A DNA stretch of 9,928 nt, taken from NCBI GenBank assembly GCA_019113455.1, contig DXHG01000036.1, positions 1 to 9,928 of the forward strand, read 5' to 3'. The notes under the pieces are model-generated. The model saw only the letters and a program-made list of their open reading frames with translations, was not told the origin of the DNA and did not search any database. Below, piece by piece: positions 6,623-9,928 of the stretch. Position 1 is the first letter of the stretch; each line of letters starts with the position of its first letter. Made by a program: the position numbers and the translations under genes. This stretch comes from Candidatus Treponema faecavium (GTDB lineage Bacteria; Spirochaetota; Spirochaetia; Treponematales; Treponemataceae).

Positions 6623-6639
6623 GCAGACCGTAGGTCTGC
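6623..6639 (-). repeat. 7-bp hairpin downstream of the NFACT gene
   Basis: GCAGACC (6623-6629) pairs exactly with GGTCTGC (6633-6639) around a 3-base loop, about 30 bases past the NFACT gene stop. It is the first hairpin met by minus-strand transcription leaving that gene and could help terminate it or protect its 3' end, but the following bases (TTACGCAGTTTT) are a poor U-tract. Confidence 0.5.
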
Positions 6640-6668
6640 GACTGGTTCCCTTCTCCCCCAAAAACAGC

Positions 6669-8099
6669 TCAGGTTGTTATCAGGTGTTTTTCTATGTCTT
6701 TAATCAGTTCCGGGCTGCACGCAACGCAGAGGTTTTTTTCGCGCATGGGGATAACGAGTCCTTTGGGGCCGTCTTTTACGCGCTTGAGGTTTTTTGCCTG
6801 CGTGTAGTACACGTCGGCGGTTCCTGCCCTGCGCCCCTTGGAGTGATGCACGGCAAGATTGCCTGCGGCAATGAGAATCTCAAGCGGAATTGTTTTTCCC
6901 GGGCGGTTTTTTATAAACACGTAGCCGCCAGCCCAGTCCCGTGCGTGCAGCCACATGTCCTGTCCCTTGACATTGCGGCGCAGCAGCGCGTCGTTTTCCG
7001 CGGCATTCCTGCCGACAAGAATCGTCCAGCCTTTAAAATCGTACGCAAGCCCGGGATACTTTTTTTCCTGCTTCTGTTCCGGTGTCGCCTGACGGCGCAG
7101 CAGCTGCTGAAGCACAAACGGATTGGGCTCCCGTATCCAGGTTTCGTACGCTGCGTCAAGCCGGCTGAGCTTTTGCTTCGTCTCGGCAATTTCCGCCTCG
7201 AGCGCAGAGATTCCCGAAAGCGCTTTTTTATAGCGTTCATAATAAACGGCGGCATTTTCTGCGGCAGTTTTTTCAGGGTCTATGCGCACGGCGGTTTCCT
7301 GCCCCGTTTCATAATCCGTGCACACGAGGGTGCCGGTTTTTGCCGCCTGCGAAAGATCATGGCCGTACGTCAGTATGAGGTCTCCCTCGTGTTTGAGCCG
7401 GTCCGCGGCGTCAAATTCGCGGCAGCGCTTTGTCAGCCGCTCAAGATGCGCCTCAAGGCGCGTGCGGTTTGACGTGTACATGCGTTCGGCCTGCTCAAGC
7501 AGCGATTCCCGCGAAAGCGACTGCGCGTGTTCGCTGTACCAGCGGTCGATATTCTCGCTGAATGAGTGAAGCCCCTCGCGGTCAAAATCGAACGTGCGTA
7601 CAGTGCGCGCCGCCGCTTTTTCGTCAGGCGTCTCGCTCCACGGCGGAACGGCAAACACGCCGCCGGTTATTTCTCCGCGCGCGGGACGGCGGTAAAACGT
7701 ATCCAGGATGATATTGTTCGTGTCAGTAACGATGATGTTTGCCGCGCCGCTCCAGAGCCTGATATACATGCTGAACGATTCTTCACCGTGCGTGAGCCTG
7801 CACGCGATAACGCGCTCCTGCCCCAGCTGCCTGATGGCGGCGATGCGGCTGCCTTTGATGCGCGCGCGCATGAATTCCATAAAGCGCAGCGGCTTGTCGT
7901 TTTTTGGAATGGCGATATGCGTTTCGTGAATACGGCACGCGCCCGCTGCAAGACAGATGAGCACCGTTTTTGCCTCGCCCTGCCGGTACACATGGAGTGC
8001 GAGGCTGTCGTATCCGGGCTGCACAATCTGCTGGATAAACGCGCCTGCAAGATTAAGCTCTTCAAGAACAAGATCTATTTCTTTCCAATTCAGCGACAT
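6669..8099 (-). CDS. rqcH: NFACT/RqcH family ribosome quality-control protein
   Basis: Homologue of bacterial RqcH and eukaryotic Rqc2/NEMF. In Bacillus subtilis RqcH binds stalled 50S-peptidyl-tRNA and recruits tRNA-Ala to add C-terminal alanine tails that mark the nascent chain for degradation. At 476 residues it is shorter than B. subtilis RqcH (about 570), mostly in the middle. NFACT-N spans about 1-190, opening with SLNWKEIDLVLEELNLAGAFIQ. Charged helical stretches at about 195-240 and 284-320 fit the coiled coil. NFACT-R lies at about 351-455, with VGRNAAEND (362-370), MWLHARD (382-388), and a VYYTQAKNLKRVKDGPKGLV segment at 430-449. The tRNA-binding Asp-Arg pair of NFACT-N appears as Glu95-Arg96. 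The N-terminus fits the family although no strong ribosome binding site is seen. The symbol is by homology; alanine tailing is inferred. Confidence 0.93.
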   Translation of the reverse strand: MSLNWKEIDLVLEELNLAGAFIQQIVQPGYDSLALHVYRQGEAKTVLICLAAGACRIHETHIAIPKNDKPLRFMEFMRARIKGSRIAAIRQLGQERVIACRLTHGEESFSMYIRLWSGAANIIVTDTNNIILDTFYRRPARGEITGGVFAVPPWSETPDEKAAARTVRTFDFDREGLHSFSENIDRWYSEHAQSLSRESLLEQAERMYTSNRTRLEAHLERLTKRCREFDAADRLKHEGDLILTYGHDLSQAAKTGTLVCTDYETGQETAVRIDPEKTAAENAAVYYERYKKALSGISALEAEIAETKQKLSRLDAAYETWIREPNPFVLQQLLRRQATPEQKQEKKYPGLAYDFKGWTILVGRNAAENDALLRRNVKGQDMWLHARDWAGGYVFIKNRPGKTIPLEILIAAGNLAVHHSKGRRAGTADVYYTQAKNLKRVKDGPKGLVIPMREKNLCVACSPELIKDIEKHLITT

Positions 8100-8140
8100 A
8101 TGTGAACCAACGTCTCTTTTTCAGTACTGTGTTTAGAAGA

Positions 8141-8180
8141 TGCACGTTTTGGAGCACAGTTCCAAAACTGCGGTCAGCTT
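8141..8180 (-). repeat. AAGCTG-hairpin module, copy 3 (inverted)
   Basis: On the minus strand AAGCTGACCGCA leads into GTTTTGGA (8161-8168), loop ACTGTGC, and TCCAAAAC (8146-8153): an 8-bp stem extendable by a G-T pair. The flanking AAGCTGAC and the CTGTGC core match the modules at 6479 and 6584, but the stem bases differ while staying paired. It starts one base after the stop of the YeiH-like gene, so it could shape that mRNA's 3' end, although no T-tract follows. The remaining bases at 8100-8140 show no clear promoter for the NFACT gene. Confidence 0.65.
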
Positions 8181-8181
8181 G

Positions 8182-9219
8182 TTACCAGAGTCCCAGCAGG
8201 TGCTGCATGACGAGGCTCACGGCGGTGATGCCAGCCCAGCAGCAAAAGCCCAGCAGCAGCGGCTTGCCGCCTTTTTTCACGAGCATGACGATATTGGTGT
8301 TGACGCCGATGGCGGCCATCGCCATGACGATAAAGAACTTGCTGAGCGTTTTCAGCGGACTGAACACATCGGCGGAAACGCCTGCGCTTTCGGCAATCGT
8401 CGTGATAACCGAGGCGAGCACAAAATACAGAATGAACATCGGGAATATCTTTGCTGCGCTGAATTGCACGCCGCCTGCGCCGCCGGTTTTGCGCGTTCTG
8501 CGCGCGCGTATAAACGCGAGACACAGCGTAATGGGAATAATCGCGAGCGTGCGCGTGAGCTTGACGACCGTTGCACCTTCGAGCGTATTGCCGCCGTGCA
8601 TGCCGTCCCATGCCGCCGCCGCCGCGGTAACGGAAGACGTGTCGTTTACCGCGGTGCCGGCAAAGAGCGCGAATCCTTCATCGGTCATGCGGAACACGGA
8701 GTCTCCCAGCGTGGGAAACAGCAGCGCCGCGGCAACGTTGAACAGGAATATCACTGAAATCGCCTGCGCTATTTCTTCATCGTCGGCGCCGATAACGGGA
8801 GCCGCCGCCGCGATGGCTGAACCGCCGCAGATGCTTGAGCCGACGCCGACGAGCGCGGCCGTTTTTGCCGGTATTTTGAGCGCGCGATAGAGCGCGAACG
8901 CGATAACGAGCGCCGCCGTTATGGTGGCGGCGATAACGGGCAGCGACTGTGCGCCCGTCTGGAGCACTACGGACAGATTCAGCCCGAACCCGAGCAGCAC
9001 GACCGCGTATTGCAGTATCTTCTTTGACGTAAACGTGATGCCGTCTTTTATGTGTTCTTTATTTTTGATGCACACGCCGAGCATCATTCCGGCAAGAATG
9101 GCAAATACCGGAGCGCCCACAACCGGCACGAGCGTGCCCAGATACCATGAAGGCGCGGCGATGACGCATGCGAGCAGCAGTCCCGGCAGGAACCGCAGAA
9201 TCGAGTCAGCTGTTTTCAT
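8182..9219 (-). CDS. YeiH/UPF0324 family putative sulfate exporter
   Basis: Polytopic inner-membrane protein of the YeiH (Cons_hypoth698) family. Members are called putative sulfate exporters because relatives sit beside sulfonate-catabolism genes; the substrate here is unproven and no sulfur gene lies nearby. I choose the ATG at 9219 (MKTADSILRFLPG, 345 aa), which has AAGG six bases upstream; the frame is open to 9282 but would overlap the acetyltransferase gene. Family marks are strong: VGVGSSICGGSAIAAAAPVI followed by GADDEEIAQAIS, the loop LFAGTAVNDTSSVTAAA, and KLTRTLAIIPITL. About nine or ten hydrophobic segments run through the protein, with a basic cytoplasmic loop (RARRTRKTGG) in the middle. 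It lies 40 bases after the acetyltransferase gene and may be co-transcribed, but a TATACT box in the gap may also serve it alone. Confidence 0.92.
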   Translation of the reverse strand: MKTADSILRFLPGLLLACVIAAPSWYLGTLVPVVGAPVFAILAGMMLGVCIKNKEHIKDGITFTSKKILQYAVVLLGFGLNLSVVLQTGAQSLPVIAATITAALVIAFALYRALKIPAKTAALVGVGSSICGGSAIAAAAPVIGADDEEIAQAISVIFLFNVAAALLFPTLGDSVFRMTDEGFALFAGTAVNDTSSVTAAAAAWDGMHGGNTLEGATVVKLTRTLAIIPITLCLAFIRARRTRKTGGAGGVQFSAAKIFPMFILYFVLASVITTIAESAGVSADVFSPLKTLSKFFIVMAMAAIGVNTNIVMLVKKGGKPLLLGFCCWAGITAVSLVMQHLLGLW

Positions 9220-9225
9220 AATACA

Positions 9226-9237
9226 CCTTGCAGTATA
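9226..9237 (-). promoter_or_regulatory. Candidate -10 box and ribosome binding site of the YeiH-like gene
   Basis: On the minus strand TATACT (9232-9237) is followed by AAGG (9226-9229), six bases before the ATG at 9219. Transcription from this box would start only a few bases before the ribosome binding site, giving a leader of about six bases, which is very short. No convincing -35 element lies upstream, so the gene may depend on the acetyltransferase promoter instead. Confidence 0.4.
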
Positions 9238-9259
9238 AGACTGTATTTCGCATATACTA

Positions 9260-9709
9260 CTAGGTAAGGCAGAGCATTTCAAGGGAAAACGGCTTAAATC
9301 CGTATTTTTCGTAGAACCTGATTGCGCCGTCGTTGCCGTGCGTTACGTTTACCGCGATTGTCCTGATGCCGTTTTGCCGCAGCGTGTCCATCGCGGCGTT
9401 CATGAGCGCCGTGCCGTGCCCCTGTCCGCGCAGTTCCTCGCGGACAAAAATCATTTCTATATCGGCGCTTGAGCGTATCGTATGGTAGCTGATGAGGCAG
9501 AATCCGTCATGCCAGTCGTCATTGAGCGTGAAAATGCGCACTGCCGCTCCTTCGCGTATCTTTTGTTCGAGAAATTCGCGGCGCGTTTCAAACTGGAATG
9601 TACGGAAATACTCGGCAAAATACACTGACGTGCGGATATTGCTTTTCATCAGTTCCTGCCAGAGATTCCTGATCTGCTCTATTTGGCCGTAATCGTGGAC
9701 AGAAATCAT
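9260..9709 (-). CDS. GNAT family N-acetyltransferase
   Basis: Predicted cytoplasmic acetyltransferase that moves acetyl from acetyl-CoA to an unknown amine. The ATG at 9709 (MISVHDYGQIEQIRNLW, 149 aa) has GGGAG five bases upstream. The frame is open much further upstream, but those codons run across the promoter and repeat, so they are not translated in my reading. The acetyl-CoA pyrophosphate loop (motif A) is R94-G-Q-G-H-G99, preceded by the strand ADIEMIFVREELRG. The C-terminal GNDGAIRFYEKYGFKPF at 125-141 is the classic GNAT ending, with Tyr133 in the usual general-acid position. Length is normal for the family. The substrate cannot be inferred, and the neighbouring exporter gives no firm clue. 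Confidence 0.92.
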   Translation of the reverse strand: MISVHDYGQIEQIRNLWQELMKSNIRTSVYFAEYFRTFQFETRREFLEQKIREGAAVRIFTLNDDWHDGFCLISYHTIRSSADIEMIFVREELRGQGHGTALMNAAMDTLRQNGIRTIAVNVTHGNDGAIRFYEKYGFKPFSLEMLCLT

Positions 9710-9735
9710 AAAGGCTCCCGCTGTATGCGGGTTTA

Positions 9736-9763
9736 AGTATAGCACGTTTTGGTTTCGGCGCAA
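9736..9763 (-). promoter_or_regulatory. Promoter of the acetyltransferase gene with extended -10
   Basis: On the minus strand TGC-TATACT forms an extended -10 (TATACT at 9736-9741, TG at 9743-9744), with a weak -35 TTGCGC at 9758-9763 and a 16-base spacer. The predicted start near 9729 gives a leader of about 20 bases that begins within CCCGC-ATACA-GCGGG (9717-9731), a 5-bp hairpin whose 3' arm overlaps the GGGAG ribosome binding site. Confidence 0.55.
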
Positions 9764-9788
9764 GGGGCAGCGGCAGTTACTCTGCACG

Positions 9789-9928
9789 CTGCCCGTGCGG
9801 GCTGCTTTTCGTCGCGGGTCTCCGCGGGTGATTCTGCGTGTGCACGCGGGCTTGTTTCTCTTGCGGGTTCCCCGCGGGGTGTTTTTTACAGCCTGCGGCT
9901 GGGGCTCTTTCTTATTCTCTATAATTTG
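9789..9928 (+). repeat. Dispersed intergenic repeat, copy 2 (cut by window edge)
   Basis: Shares 24 identical bases with copy 1 (9834-9857 equals 6277-6300) and the closing TATTCTCTATAATTTG (9913-9928). Relative to copy 1 it carries an extra degenerate unit of about 45 bases on its left side (about 9789-9833). It contains GCGGG-TTC-CCCGC (9863-9875), followed by a six-T run at 9882-9887, and CAGCC-TGC-GGCTG (9889-9901). It ends at the window edge, so whether the large palindromes that follow copy 1 are also present here cannot be seen. Like copy 1 it lies just upstream of a minus-strand promoter. Confidence 0.75.

Noticed and set aside
6277..6664. CRISPR array or tRNA in the repeat-rich gap
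   Set aside because: The repeats are not regularly spaced with unique spacers, and no cloverleaf with a proper T-arm and acceptor stem could be built around the GGTTC-containing segments.
6684..8105. Long plus-strand frames (262 and 179 codons) opposite the NFACT gene
   Set aside because: They are shadows of a G+C-rich gene; only the minus-strand frame shows NFACT-N and NFACT-R motifs.
8102..8890. 262-codon plus-strand frame opposite the YeiH-like gene
   Set aside because: Its product shows only composition mirroring the hydrophobic antisense gene, while the minus strand carries clear family motifs.
9710..9787. N-terminal extension of the acetyltransferase to base 9787
   Set aside because: It would translate the promoter region; the ATG at 9709 has a well-spaced GGGAG and matches the usual GNAT start.

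Overview
The window looks like a stretch of spirochaete chromosome, most likely from a treponeme of moderate to high G+C content. This assignment is an inference. It rests on the gene set (an RqcH/NFACT protein, a SIMPL lipoprotein, a YeiH-type exporter), on the two short-signal lipoproteins, and on the style of the repeat-rich intergenic DNA. No rRNA, tRNA, CRISPR array, transposase or phage gene was seen.

Left part (1-4489, plus strand): the 3' two-thirds of a DEAD-box RNA helicase, running off the left edge, is followed 39 bases later by a SIMPL-domain lipoprotein. Seryl-tRNA synthetase (serS) comes next behind a cluster of TATACT/TATAAA boxes, and then an AI-2E family membrane permease. 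A G+C-rich hairpin lies between serS and the permease.

Middle (4490-6245, minus strand, convergent with the left part): a two-gene unit made of a small lipoprotein with a promoter placed for leaderless transcription, and a 364-residue protein of unknown function whose start overlaps the lipoprotein stop by 8 bases. Its C-terminal part looks like a degenerate PilZ domain.

A 463-base gene-free interval (6206-6668) is the most unusual part of the window. It holds a tandem 52-base repeat whose relative recurs at the right edge. It also holds a nearly continuous run of perfect inverted repeats (16, 18, 10, 9, 12 and 7 bp stems) and a homopyrimidine mirror repeat able in principle to form a DNA triplex. 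One hairpin module occurs twice here and a third time, inverted, just after the yeiH-like stop.

Right part (6669-9709, minus strand): an NFACT/RqcH-family ribosome quality-control protein, a YeiH-family putative anion exporter and a GNAT acetyltransferase. The last two are 40 bases apart and may be co-transcribed. The final 219 bases hold the acetyltransferase promoter and the second copy of the dispersed repeat.

The genes are mostly ordinary housekeeping and membrane functions. The new-looking material is the structured repeat DNA between them. No new multi-gene system was found.
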